Source: Tetrahymena elliotti 4EA | Lineage: Eukaryota > Ciliophora > Oligohymenophorea > Hymenostomatida > Tetrahymenidae | Assembly: GCA_000231825.2 (NCBI GenBank) | Contig: JH720309.1 | Location: forward strand, 627,350-691,349 | Direction of reading: 5' to 3' | Length of the DNA: 64,000 nucleotides | Shown: piece by piece, positions 11,905-23,229 of the stretch | How positions within the stretch are numbered: position 1 is the first letter of the stretch | How the letters are laid out: each line of letters begins with the position of its first letter | Made by a program: the position numbers and the translations under genes | Notes under the pieces: generated by a model | Seen by the model: the letters and a program-made list of their open reading frames with translations, nothing else | What the model was told of the DNA's origin: nothing | Databases searched by the model: none

Positions 11905-14900
11905 ATGGAAAAGCACACTCTAAGGTTTAAATCTAAAAATTTAGAGAAAGAATATCAAGAGCAGACAAGAAAGTCTAACATAAATATATTCACATCTCTA
12001 ATTTACTACTATATAGCTATAATTTCTGTTCCTGATTTAATAATGTCAATAGTCTAAAATAAAATATATATTTTATCTCTTAGCCTTCTCTCAATATTTA
12101 TCTTTGGATTACTCTTCTATATTTTGAAGAGGCTTCCATAGTATTATAATTATTATATAAATGCTTTGTAATTATCTACTACTTCGATCTATGGTTTTCT
12201 ATTATATGTATTGGGACCTGATTTAAAAGAGAATGATCCTTATGCTCTCTTTTTTTTCTCAGGTCAGATTTTCTAAATTCAGATGATACTTTATTTTTTT
12301 AATGAAAGCTTTTTGAGCTAAATATTTCAAGTTCTTTTTAAACTAGCTGTGTAAATTATTTTATTCTTAATTTAAATAAATATTTCTTCATCATTTTTAA
12401 GATTGATTAATTAAATCATTTTAAAATTGAGGAATCGAATTACTTGATCATTTTAATGATTGAGTAATTCCTAATGGTTTTTGTTACTCATAATCAAATA
12501 TTTTATGAGATTGATCTAACAAATATCTTAAAATTTAATGAATAGTTTTCTCGTTGTGACATGGAATGATAAGATATATGCTTTCAAATATAATTGTTTA
12601 GTCTTGAATCTATTTGTAATAGTATTTTTATTTAAATCCTACTATTGTAAGAAGGAATCATTTTCTTTGAAGCAATCTGAAAAATAGTGGGCAAAAGTTG
12701 TAAAATATGGACTTTCTACAAGCATTATGACTGTCAAATATGATCAAAAATAAAATTTTATTACATTGGATATTGTTAATTAGCATGCATAAAAATAATT
12801 TTCAGTTAACTCAAATGATACTTTTAAAATATTCTCAAGAGCAGTTAAAGTTTAACCTGCAATTAAAATGTCTGAAAGAGTAAATTATTTTATAATTAAT
12901 TGGTTTAAATTAAATATGTAATTAATTATACAAGGATGAAGTACCAAGCTCTTTGGAAAATAAAATCATAGAATACATAAAAGCATTCATTGAATTCCAT
13001 ATCAAAGATAAAATGCAAAAAGTATAAAAGGGGAGTAGTAAAAATAGCAGCAATAGAGCTAAAAGCTAAAGTTTGACAGCCAACGATTATACTTACAGAA
13101 AATAAAATGCAATTCTATTATACTCAACCTACCAGAAAGCTGAATCCGAAGAACCAAAAAAATATAAAATAAAATTATCAACTTATTTTAACCAAAACTG
13201 CTACCACTGTTGTATAGAGTTAGAAGAAGAAAAGGATTAACAAAAAATAAGAAATCTAACAATTGCCAAAAATCATATTGAGCAAAGATTTTACATAATG
13301 TGCTTAAAGATGGGTATTTCTTATATTTTTAGAAATTCAAAATTTAAAATTAATATTTTTGATAGTAAAAACATATTTAATTATCTACTACTCTTCTTTT
13401 TTAAAATCATATATTAACTAAAGATTAGCAAAAAATATATTTAAATCTTTAATAATCCTTAAAATAATTTATTAATAATTATTTAAATACTTAAAAGGAG
13501 AAAAACTGTCAAAGATTGAACAAAATATTTCAAATAAATTTTTGATTCTTTCTAACATAAGGTTAGCTTAGATATCACTCCAAAATATTCATGATCATGT
13601 TCGTATCAAGAAAAAATAGCTAAATATTGAAAATCCTTAGAATTTTCTTGATGTTACTGTGGGAGATGTAGTACAACATATTTAAGAATCATTTTATTAG
13701 GCATTCGAGTAAAATCTGATAAAATTTACATTTGAAAATTGCAAAAAAAGCACTGTTTTACACACTTTAACTTCCAGATTTCAGTAAATTCTTGATAATT
13801 TTATAGAGAATTCTATTAGAGCTATATTAATTGCCTAAAATGAGTCAAAGACTAAAAATTAAGAAATCAGTAGAAGAGTTAGTACTATTTAAACTGCATT
13901 TAAGTTTTAGAAACCTAAATAAATAAGTTAAAAGTAATAAAATAATCTTTATACTTAAGAATTAGAAGATTAAACAGGAAATTCTCCTCTACTTTCTAAC
14001 AGAGATAAAGAGAGAACTCTTTAAAGAAAACCTACATTTTTTAATAATTCATATTTAAATTAAATTATTAATAAATAATAAAAAAGTTCAACTAACATTA
14101 GTACTAATATATAAAATTAGTAACAAAATTATTTAGATATCCAAAGAAATGAATCTTTTTCTAAAGAATGTAATAAAGAATAATTTTGTTAAGAATAATA
14201 AACTAATAAACAAATTAATATGATACTAAAAGAAGCATCTCTTGACTAACAATAGAACTCCTAAACAAGTATACAAAAATAAAAAATTAATATTAAATTT
14301 TAGCTGCTTGAAGGATCCAATAGCTTGTCTAATATTTTGAAAATATCAATCTAAGATAGTGGTCTCATCTAAAACCAAACCAAGTTACTTTCTATCTTTA
14401 AAGAAATAGGTGATTATGAAAAGGATGAAAATTATCAATAATTTAAATATTTAGGTTGGAAAGTCAACTAAGGTCTTATAGGAAGAATAGGTCCTTACCA
14501 TGATTTCTTTGCTTAAGTTTGCTCACCAAAAGTAAATTCATAATCAAAAAAACTTTTAATCATTTTTTTTACTTGAAATTATTTAAAATTAATTTCTTTT
14601 CTGAATTACTATTAAATTTTTTAAATATCTGTCATTCATTCTTTCAAAATTTCTTAAAAATATAATTTAAATTATCTTAAAAGGGGATGGAGGTTCACTT
14701 CTACATTTATCAAAACTTAAAAATAACTATAGAAGAAAATAAAGACATTCCTTTTGATAATTATAAATTTATTGAGCAATTAAATTTTTCGAAGTCTAAT
14801 TATTATTCAACATTTTCTAAGTAGCTATTAAATAATATTGAAGAAATTAATTTAGAAGATGATAAAGCATATTATTAGGAAAAATAAGAACTGTAAGATA

Positions 14901-15340
14901 CCTTTTAATTTTAAAATACTACAAATAACATTAATGAAGATAATCAAAATCATTTATAATCTTCTCAGATTGATGATAAATTTAAAGACTGTTAAAACTC
15001 TGAAATCTTAAAAAGTTTGAAAACATCTTACTAAATTGGAACAGATTCATCTGCAAATCGGATTTATACTAACCTAAATTACAGAGTTTCTTTAGTAAAA
15101 ATGAACACTTTAACCAAAAGTACAAGTACAAAAGTTAATAGTAATTTATATAAAAGTTATCTTTAGAAATAAAATTCTATTGCCTCATAACAAAGTAAAA
15201 ATAATATTAACTAAAATGATAACATACTTTAAACTAAAAATAACAATTTGAGTCATTTATAAAATAATATTAATGGAGATGACACAGCAAGACCTATTTT
15301 TATAAATAATGAATCTGATACTAGCACTTTATTTAACTGA
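11905..15340 (+). CDS. membrane protein with degenerate histidine-kinase module
   Basis: Five exons, 11905-12350, 12546-12879, 12935-13313, 13498-14531 and 14684-15340, total 2850 nt and give 949 residues. Residues 1-175 contain about six hydrophobic spans. A PAS-like segment follows (VVKYGLSTSIMTVKYDQ, then ITLDIVNQHAQKQF). A helical region near 365-450 occupies the place of the dimerisation/phosphoacceptor domain, but no canonical HExRTPL box is visible. An ATPase-like fold is suggested by an N-box (NFIENSIRA, about residue 487), a G1-like ISIQDSGLI (about 671), GWKVNQGLIGRIG, and the typical terminal strand GMEVHFYIYQ (about 732). N-box and G1 are separated by about 180 residues of Q/N-rich insert instead of the usual few dozen. 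The glycine pattern is poor, so ATP binding and catalysis are doubtful. It is probably a divergent sensor or pseudokinase. Intron 1 is the least certain boundary. Confidence 0.75.
12437..12470. repeat. tight hairpin inside intron 1 of the kinase-like gene
   Basis: GAATTACTTGATCAT (12437-12451) pairs with ATGATTGAGTAATTC (12456-12470) at 13 of 15 positions across a 4-nt loop. It lies within the proposed 195-nt intron and could influence splicing, or simply mark non-coding DNA. Confidence 0.55.
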
Positions 15341-16232
15341 CAGACAAGTTTATCACCAAATAATAAATATACTAAAAATATTCATATCTTCGTTGCATAA
15401 AATTAAAACTAAAATAATTTTTCTCTTTATATCAAAATTTGCTTAAATATTGTAAAAAATATTTTGTTAGATTTGTTTTTTATTTTCTCTGTTTATATAT
15501 TATTTGTAAAAACATTTTACTTTCTTTGTTTAAAAATACTTTAAATTACTCATCTATTTATTCTTTGAAACACTTTGCCACTCTGCTATTTTTCTTATTA
15601 TTTTAAATTTCATTTATTTTATTGTTAGTTTGTAAAATAATTCTTCAAAAAATAAATGGCTAATTAATACTAATAAATTTTTTAATTATACTAAGTTAAT
15701 AATTTACTATTTTATTATTAATTTATTAAAAAATATTTATAAAATTTCATGACAGATTATTAATTTAAATAAAATTTTTAAGTTATTTTTGGCTGATCTA
15801 CAAGAAAATATTTTTAATCAAATATTTACCTTAATCCCTCACTGGCCATATCAGAAAAAAAATCTGAGGTTATTACAAAAACTCCAATGATTAAAATTTA
15901 GAAAAATTACTGTTTACAGATGAGTCAATATTCACCTTGAAGGATAGTATTGATTATTAATGTATAATATATACTGCATTTTATGATAAATTAAATTTCA
16001 TTTTAATATCATTTGATTAATTTTAATTGACTGAGGAAGTTCAAATTCAAAAATGGGGGGAAGGGGGTTACCAGATAATACGAATATTTATTTTACCAAT
16101 TACCAGTTAGATAGTCAATATAAAATTTCATTAATATTATGTCATTAGATTGGCGATTTGTTTTATGGTTATTTGATATTTGTATGTACATCAGTTAAAA
16201 CCATAGGAATAAAAATTAATAATATAATTTAA
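15341..16232. other. intergenic with an isolated G-rich purine tract
   Basis: AT-rich DNA downstream of the kinase-like gene. The only striking element is 16050-16067, a run of A's, then T, then G6, AA and G5. It is the strongest G cluster on this strand in the first 20 kb and stands about 170 bp before the transposon-relic region. Confidence 0.5.
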
Positions 16233-17330
16233 ATGTTAATACTTATTATTCTCTCTATTCTTAATTTACAAGATTATTTTATCAACAGTAGTCCTTTCTC
16301 TTTATAATAGATATATATGAATTAATATCAGTAGAAAGAAATTAAAGAAAAAGAAAACAACAACAATAACAATAATAACAGCTACATAAATTAAAATATA
16401 ATATTCTAATCTCAACAAAGACCAGGTAAAAACATATTCTAATTTATTTCTTTTTATTTTAAATAATTTTTTTTGAAAATAGACAAAAGCTTGAATTTTG
16501 ATCACCCTGGAACAAACAAAGAAAGTGAGAGAAGTGTCAGTCAATTGGTCATTTAGATTAATATAGTTGGAGATGCAGTTGCTGCTAAAGAAGTTGTTTT
16601 ATTAGAATCAACACCATTTGAGAAAGCAAAACTATCTTTAACATGTATCCTTCGTTTCTGTAAATTACTCATTTCTTAAAGCTTAGGAATTCTGCTAATG
16701 CTCAAGATCATCAGTTAAAACTTATTTTAGCTATTTTAGGTAAGTGATCTCATTTTTTATTTAAGAAGAAAATGCTAATTTAAATTTAGGGTAGTATCCT
16801 CCAGTACTGTAGTAGATATAAAACAGAGGGTCCCTCTTTACACAATTAAATTCAATCTAAGATAAAATTGAATCACAATGCTGGGTCTTAGGCTTTTTTG
16901 AACACTATACAAATAGATTCCTACTTTTAGCCAATTGGTAATGCAACATAAAAAACAGCTTATAATTTTTAACCTATTTTTTAACATTATATTCAAACAA
17001 CCCTAATAACTAAACACAAATTTATACCGACAAAGCAAATTGCTATAATTTTCTCTCATAAGCTCGATATGAATGTATACGCGTCAACCATTCTACAGGT
17101 TTTGGATCTGGAAGCTTTATAACAAATAATATTGAAAGCTTATGGGCTTAATTAAAAGCAGTAGGTAGTTCAATTAAGGTATTAATTTTAGAACAGTTGA
17201 AGAGGTTTAAAGAGAACTCGATATAACTGCCTGGAGAGTCAAACACGGAGGATAAGACTTAATACCTATATTATTAGAACTAATAATAAGATATTATAAC
17301 AGAGTTAATATTACTATAAATGATTAATGA
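16233..17330 (+). pseudogene. ISXO2/IS1595-like DDE transposase relic
   Basis: A broken copy of an ISXO2-type DDE transposase. A possible start at 16233 opens an Asn-rich leader. Exons 16233-16425 and 16483 onward read to about 16660, including LLESTPFEKAKLSL. The frame then shifts to one that reads through a GT-AG intron (about 16740-16789) into the catalytic domain: QCWVLGFFEHYTNRF, then IYTDKANCYNF (catalytic Asp), RVNHSTGFGSG, and ITNNIESLWAQLK, the family's TNxIEsxWxxlK block. After this block the expected C-terminal region (ITAWRVKHGGQDLIPILL) lies in another frame. No legal splice connects the first or last shift, so I call it a pseudogene. Two single-base sequencing errors would give the same picture. 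Some ciliates carry domesticated genes of this type, so a repaired functional gene cannot be excluded. Confidence 0.65.
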
Positions 17331-17399
17331 CAATATAAATAATAATTAATAATGATTTATATGACTATTTACATTTTATTTTTGATTATTGTCTTTTAG

Positions 17400-18035
17400 A
17401 TGTGGAATTATCTAATTGAAGAAATAAAGTAACAGCAACATATTGATCTCAAAAGAAAAAAAAAAATTGTATAATTGATCTGTTCATATTTCTTCAGTGA
17501 TAAAAATTTGGGACAGATACCAAACTAAAAATTCTATAGAAAACTAATTGTGTAAAAATAGTTAACCAAAAAAAAATATTGTCAGATGATTTAGAATAAG
17601 TTGAAGAGTTATTAGACTCTGACAGATATTAATCTACTAATGAACTATTGAAGAAAGTTGATTAGATTCACACTAAATAGATAATTGATAAATATGGGGG
17701 TATAAATCTTATAAAGTACCCAGTAAGCCATAACAATCAGAAGAAAACAAAAGGAAAAAACGGCTTTGCATAGAAACATGTTAAATGGGCTTAAAAGGAA
17801 TGGCAACAAATCTTATTCTAAGATGAATCTTTTTTTAAAGTTGTAAATTTAGATGAGAATATATGGGACTGATGATCTGTCAGAAAAAATTAAAAATCAA
17901 CAGATTAAAATACCTACAGAGCTCATTATAAGACTCTAAGAAAGTTTATTTAATAGAATTGAGGCTATCGTATAATAAAAAGGTGATAGTACAAAGATAT
18001 TGAAGCATAGATTAATTATTGAATAATTTTATTGA
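17400..18035 (+). mobile_element. Tc1/mariner-like transposase relic, internally deleted
   Basis: Immediately after the ISXO2-like relic lies a fossil of a Tc1/mariner-type transposase. A helix-turn-helix-like N-terminus reads from 17400 (RKKKIVQLICSYF) and slips frame at an A9 run (17568-17576). It continues as ILSDDLEQVEELL, then STNELLKKV, GFAQKHVKWAQKEW and QQILFQDESFF. The Asp of DES matches the first catalytic residue of the family. The frame stops at TGA 17870-17872. The second catalytic Asp and the third acidic residue are absent. A C-terminal piece follows from about 17889 (IKIPTELIIRLQESLFNRIEAI, shown here only in part, then VQQKGDSTK), matching the family's terminal SmxxRxxavIxxkGxxT region. 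About a hundred residues are missing between, so the copy cannot be active. No terminal inverted repeats were found by eye. Confidence 0.65.
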
Positions 18036-18829
18036 AAATATAAATTAAGCTACTTAATATTTAATTTATTTAAAATCAAAAGTTTTTTTTACATTTTATA
18101 TTTCATGTATGACAAATATCTATTCTAAATTAAAGATCCTAGAATACACTCTAACATATTTTAATATTTGATCACAATAATATATATAATAGAGAGATTG
18201 AAAATACTTACCTATCAAAAAGTTTAACAGGGCTCTCAAACAGAAAGAGCACTCTATGTATGTTTGAGCTAAAATATTAAACATGTAATTTAATATTTAT
18301 AAAACTCAAACTTGGATTTGGCTCAAAAAACTATCAGATTTTTTCATATACTCATTCTTGGATTACCACTAACATAGTAATACAATGTAAGTGGAATTAT
18401 GGTACCATGGTATTAATTTCGATATTTAAAAAAACCATATTTTTTTTAGTTTGTTTGAATAAATTCTAATTTATTAGTAAAAAGTTATAATAAATAATAT
18501 TTTGAGTTAAAATTTTAGAAAAATATTCCAATGACTAAATTCAAATAGTAATTTTGCAAATAATTCTTATTTGTTTTTATTATAAATGTGGTATTTTTCC
18601 ATTACTTTTTTTTTTATTATAGTTCATAATTATCTTTGATATTTAAACTAATTACATGAAGCAGCTGTTGAAATAACCTTTTATAATTTTTGTAAAGTAG
18701 ACTAAATATTGTTTATTATAAGATAAAATTTTGAAAAAACACAATTTTGATTTTTCCCACTTGCTTTTTGAAGTTAAAAGCTAAAAAATAATTTTAATTT
18801 CTAATAATAAATAAAATATCTTTGAAAGA
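18036..18829. other. intergenic
   Basis: AT-rich DNA between the mariner-like relic and the LRR gene. No feature is seen apart from short A/T runs. Confidence 0.5.
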
Positions 18830-21800
18830 ATGAGTGAGAGCTTGAATAACATAAATATCTATAATAATTTAAAAGCATTTTGGTTATTATTTACATATAA
18901 GCTTTATTATTTAATAATAATCTTTTCTGATGAAGATTTATAATATTTATCAAAAACAATAGAAAACAAACAATATTTTTACATCAAAAATAATATAAAT
19001 ACATCTACTATATTTACAAATAAGACATAAAAATAGATTAAACATGGGTAAAAGCTAGAGCAAATAAAACTATTTAAACATAAAAAACTAAATTTGTGAT
19101 AATTGCTGTCTAAAAAATGATATTGTTTATATTTTAATCAAGCTAAAATAATAAAAAAAACACTATTCTATCCTTGATTATATTGATAGCAATTAAAAAC
19201 ATGTAGTAGTTAGTGTTTTTAACAATTCTATTAAGAGCAAAGTTTTATTAAAAATTAAAGAGGAATCACGTCTGAATAGCAGTCTAAACTTACTTAATGA
19301 CATCACTTAGCAAGATATCACATAGAGAAATAAATCAGATGATAACTTTATTGTCACTAAATCCTACTAGCTTTTAAATAAGAAAAGAAAATGTAGATGC
19401 TTAGAATTTAATAATAATAAGAAAAATTTAAATAATATTTGGATAGAAGAAATGTCTGAACAACCATCTTCTTAATAGAATAATTAATTTTTTACACAAA
19501 CTATTAATTTTAAAGATGTAAACACTTTTGATAAAACTTCATTTTCTTTACTTATTTTATTATAAATAGCTATAAAATTTAGTTGGTTTCCATAATTTGA
19601 TTTAATATCTATCTATAAATCTATCTGAGTACACACAAATACTAAAACATAAATTAAAAAAATTAATAAATTAATATTTCATAATAGGTTTTCTGATTTA
19701 TCTATATAACTTAACAAATAGATAATTAAATATTTGAAAAAATGTGTGAATACAAAGACATTGAAGATTGATTTAAAGTAAATTTTTTAAATAAGTATTT
19801 TTTAATAATGAATGTGAAATTTTAATTAAATTTAAAGTTGTTGATGGATAGGATTAAGGGATTTTTAATGTAAACTAGATGTTATATCTAATATATATTA
19901 ATAAACCAAGGTCCATATTGTTATAAAAAATACTACATAACTAAAATACATTTTTATAAAATTAGGAAATCAATTCATACAGAAAAAATATTAAATTCTA
20001 TCTCAAGCACACTACCTTAATTAGAGAATTTAACATAATTCAAGCTTAATCTTATGTAATTAAATAATAAATCTAGATTTTGTGGATTTTGAATTTAATA
20101 TTTATAAATAGTTAAAACAATAAAGATGAAACATTCACATAAATGGCTTAATAATTGTTCATCTGTTAAACATTACAAAATATAACCTTACATTTAAAGT
20201 ATAATCTTTAAATTAATTAATAATAAATAATTAAAATTATTGATAAATAGAAACTTTAATTTAGAGTTTAATGTTAGCAAGAAAATATTTACAAAAACAT
20301 AAATATGTTAAAATCTTAAGCATTTTGATTTTAGCTTATAGTAAAATAATTAAAAAACTTCTACTTCTACTTATTTAACCTCATTAATAAAGATATTCAA
20401 AATTTGATTTGAAATCTTTAAGTGAAGCACTATTTGTTTTTCTTGCTAATTAGAAAAATCTTAATTCCCTTTATCTTGAAATTAAGTAAAAACATTATTT
20501 AATTTTCATCATCTTTCAAACTGAAAATAAATTTTAAAATTAGGCAAAATCAATTAATCTAATAAGAGGGCTAAAAAATGTTGTTAAATTTAGATAACCT
20601 TTAATTTCTGGAAAAACTAGTTCTTAATTTTAAGTATTCATCAAAATTATTTATTCTTATTTAAAAAATTGATTTTTTTTAATATAAAAAGTGAACCAAT
20701 ATAGAAAAGTTAATTCAATAGCTATGATGAGTTCAATTTAGAAACTAAATTAGCAAGCTTTCTTAAAGAAATATCCATAAATCTTCGGTGAATACTTTTT
20801 GAAATGAATTTTTTAAATAAATAAAAATTTAATTTAAAAAAAGACAAGTTAATATTAATAATTCATCTCTTGGAACTTTATTTTACTAGATCAGCTAATA
20901 AAATCTCTTAGAAAAATTCTCATATGTTTCTTTGTAATTATTTTAATTGTTAATAAAAAATTAATAAACTTTTAATTAGGAATAGTAACAAAAATAGTTT
21001 TGTTTAATTACATGATCTACTCACTAACCTAACAGAATGTTCTAATTTGACTTAATTAGAAATACAATACAAGTAAGCTTTAATTAATTTTTTTAATTTT
21101 TAATTAATTTTTTTTATCTAAAGATTGCAGAACATTTAGTAAGAATAGATTTTATTAATTGGATAGCAATTATCAGGTCTTAAAAATCTAGAATTGCTAA
21201 TTATTGACTTCGATAAATACTTGTAAAATTAGTTTGCCAAATTTAACTTAATTTAAGAAAATTATACTTAGCTAATAAGAAAAATTAAGGGTTTTTAAAT
21301 AGATAATTAACAGTATGTAAAAACTAGAAACACTAAAAATTTTAGATTTGGGAATTTTGTAAATACTTTTGTCACAAAGAATATACTTTTAAAAATAAAT
21401 TTTTTTAGCTTTTATTTTTAAAGTGATGATGAATTATTGGAATAATTTTAGAGTATAAAAAACTTCAAGAATATGAAAACATTATCATTGAATTTGTAAG
21501 CTATTATTTTTAATTGCTTTCTCAAAAATTGATATCAATATATAGTGAATTTGATCAAGATTTAAATGCAAATGAATTATGCTTAGAAACAATATCATAA
21601 TGCTAACTTTTAGAAACATTTAATTTATCATTAAAGTAACTTAATTCAGCTAAAAAAATGTTAAATAAAATTTTATTTAAAGGGATTAGTAGTACACGAG
21701 CAAAGTATCAGACAATGTATTTTTTGAACAAGAATTTAAATGTTTAAATCTCAAAAATTTAAACTTGAATTTAATGTAAATAAATAATAAGTTGCTATTC

Positions 21801-22529
21801 AATATTTCATCAATTAATTTATGTAGAACTGATGTATTTTAAGAGGATTAATGTCAAATTTTGGGTAGTTAAATATCTAAATGCTATAATTTATAATTGC
21901 TAAAAATCTATGCTGGGTAATAATTTTATCTTTAAATGAAGAATTTATTTATAGGAAGAGGGGAAGGAAGAGCAGTTTCATAATTATTTTCTCGCCCCCA
22001 CCTCCCTGCCCCTGCAAGATTATTTGATAAAATTAATATTCTAATAAAAAGTTTTGATTCTTAAATGAGCAGTTTATTTTTGTCAGAGTTAGTTAGATGT
22101 AAAAATTTATAAACTTTAGCATTGCAGTTTAGGTAATTTGAATAAATTTAATTATTATACTAGTATTTTTTATTTATAACAAGAATGGAAGTTTAAAGAG
22201 AAGATTAAGCAAGCGATGTTGGAATCTATTTAACTTAATTTTAAAATTTAAGGAACCTGACTTTAGAATTTTTGTAAGAAAAATATTAACATTTTCAAAT
22301 TATTTAATATTCTATTAATAAATTTAGTAATAATAGGATGAGTGTTAAATTTGCATCTAAAATAGCCTAATATGTCTCAAAATGCAATCAATTAATCATC
22401 TTCAATTTTCCTCAAAAATAGACACTATAGCATAATAAAATCATAGAAATTTTAAGAAATCACATTTCTAAAGCAAAGCGCTTAACAAAACTGAATTGTT
22501 ATTATCTAAACAAAGGGTACTTAGAATGA
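18830..22529 (+). CDS. tandem-exon leucine-rich-repeat protein
   Basis: Nineteen exons give 2151 nt and 716 residues: 18830-19047, 19190-19517, 19570-19628, 19688-19777, 19966-20055, 20112-20198, 20251-20340, 20393-20485, 20544-20633, 20692-20787, 20980-21072, 21124-21222, 21424-21495, 21546-21635, 21683-21775, 21827-21916, 22052-22132, 22184-22273 and 22328-22529. The first two exons code a divergent, non-LRR N-terminus of about 180 residues. From 19688 every internal exon is 72-99 nt, mostly 90 or 93, starts and ends in phase 2, and carries one leucine-rich repeat ending in a core such as ICQTLQNITLHL, LANQKNLNSLYLEI or LTQFQNLRNLTLEF. The last exon ends in a C-terminal cap (FASKIAQYVSKCNQLIIF) and TGA 22527-22529. 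Tandem-exon LRR families are known in Tetrahymena. The function is unknown, though LRRs usually bind protein partners. The junctions of the first three exons are the least certain. Confidence 0.85.
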
Positions 22530-22928
22530 AAAAATAAATTTTAAGCATTAAAAATTTGCTTTAAATTATTATTTTTTTGTTAGCTTACAAATATGAATAA
22601 TCATAATCAACTTTTAATCTAATTTATTTTTCTAAATTATTCAAATATATTAATAAACAATTAAATATTCAAGAATATATTAACATCATAAACAAAACAA
22701 ATTTCAATATTTCAGATTGATTTGTATATATATATTTTATAAATGTAAATTAAAAAATTTAATTATTTAGCAAAATTATTAGAAAAATTTTATCTTTCCA
22801 GTTTATTACTCATTTTATTAACCATTCTGTTACAATAAATTGTTCTGGTTTTTTAATAGTTTTAACAATTACTAAAATTTAAAAAATGTTAGCCAGATTC
22901 ATTCAAATGATTTGAAAACTATCAGTTG
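22530..22928. other. intergenic between LRR gene and tRNA
   Basis: About 400 bp of A/T-rich DNA with no feature seen. It includes the presumed 3' untranslated region of the LRR gene and the 5' flank of the tRNA gene. Confidence 0.6.
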
Positions 22929-23001
22929 GATTCCTTAGTGTAGTGGTTATCACGTCAGTCTAACACACTGAAGGTCCCGAGTTCAAACCTCGGAGGAATC
23001 A
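22929..23001 (+). tRNA. tRNA-Val (anticodon AAC)
   Basis: A complete 73-nt tRNA including the discriminator base. The acceptor stem GATTCCT pairs fully with AGGAATC, followed by discriminator A. The D arm is GTGTAGTGGTTATCAC, the anticodon stem TCAGT/ACTGA encloses the loop CTAACAC with anticodon AAC (Val), the variable region is AGGTC, and the T arm CCGAG/CTCGG encloses TTCAAAC. The internal A and B boxes match eukaryotic Val tRNAs. There is no intron and CCA is not encoded. A T5 and a T6 run follow immediately as RNA polymerase III terminators. Confidence 0.97.
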
Positions 23002-23013
23002 TTTTTATTTTTT
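23002..23013 (+). terminator. RNA polymerase III terminator of tRNA-Val
   Basis: T5 (23002-23006), A, then T6 (23008-23013) directly after the discriminator base. This is the usual oligo-T stop for polymerase III. Confidence 0.85.
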
Positions 23014-23229
23014 CATTACTAACAAAAAAAATAATTAAAAAAAAATACAAATTTTTATGATTTTAATGAATTAATTCACAATTATTTTCAAAAAAAAAAA
23101 AAAACATTTTTTCAATAAAAAATCAAGGATACCAAAATAAATAATGCAAATATGTTTTATTTTACAAAATAAATATGTTTTGTTTGATTGTTTATTGATT
23201 TACTTTGTAATTTATTAATGGTTTTTTCA

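Noticed and set aside
16302..16544. 80-codon hydrophobic open frame on the minus strand
   Set aside because: Antisense of an Asn-rich coding leader plus an intron; no independent support.
16900..17030. Alternative frame through the ISXO2-like domain (NATQKTAYNFQPIFQHYI)
   Set aside because: It fits the family loosely, but the continuous frame from the conserved FFEHYTNRF block to YTDKANCY is open without any shift, so two compensating frameshifts are not needed.
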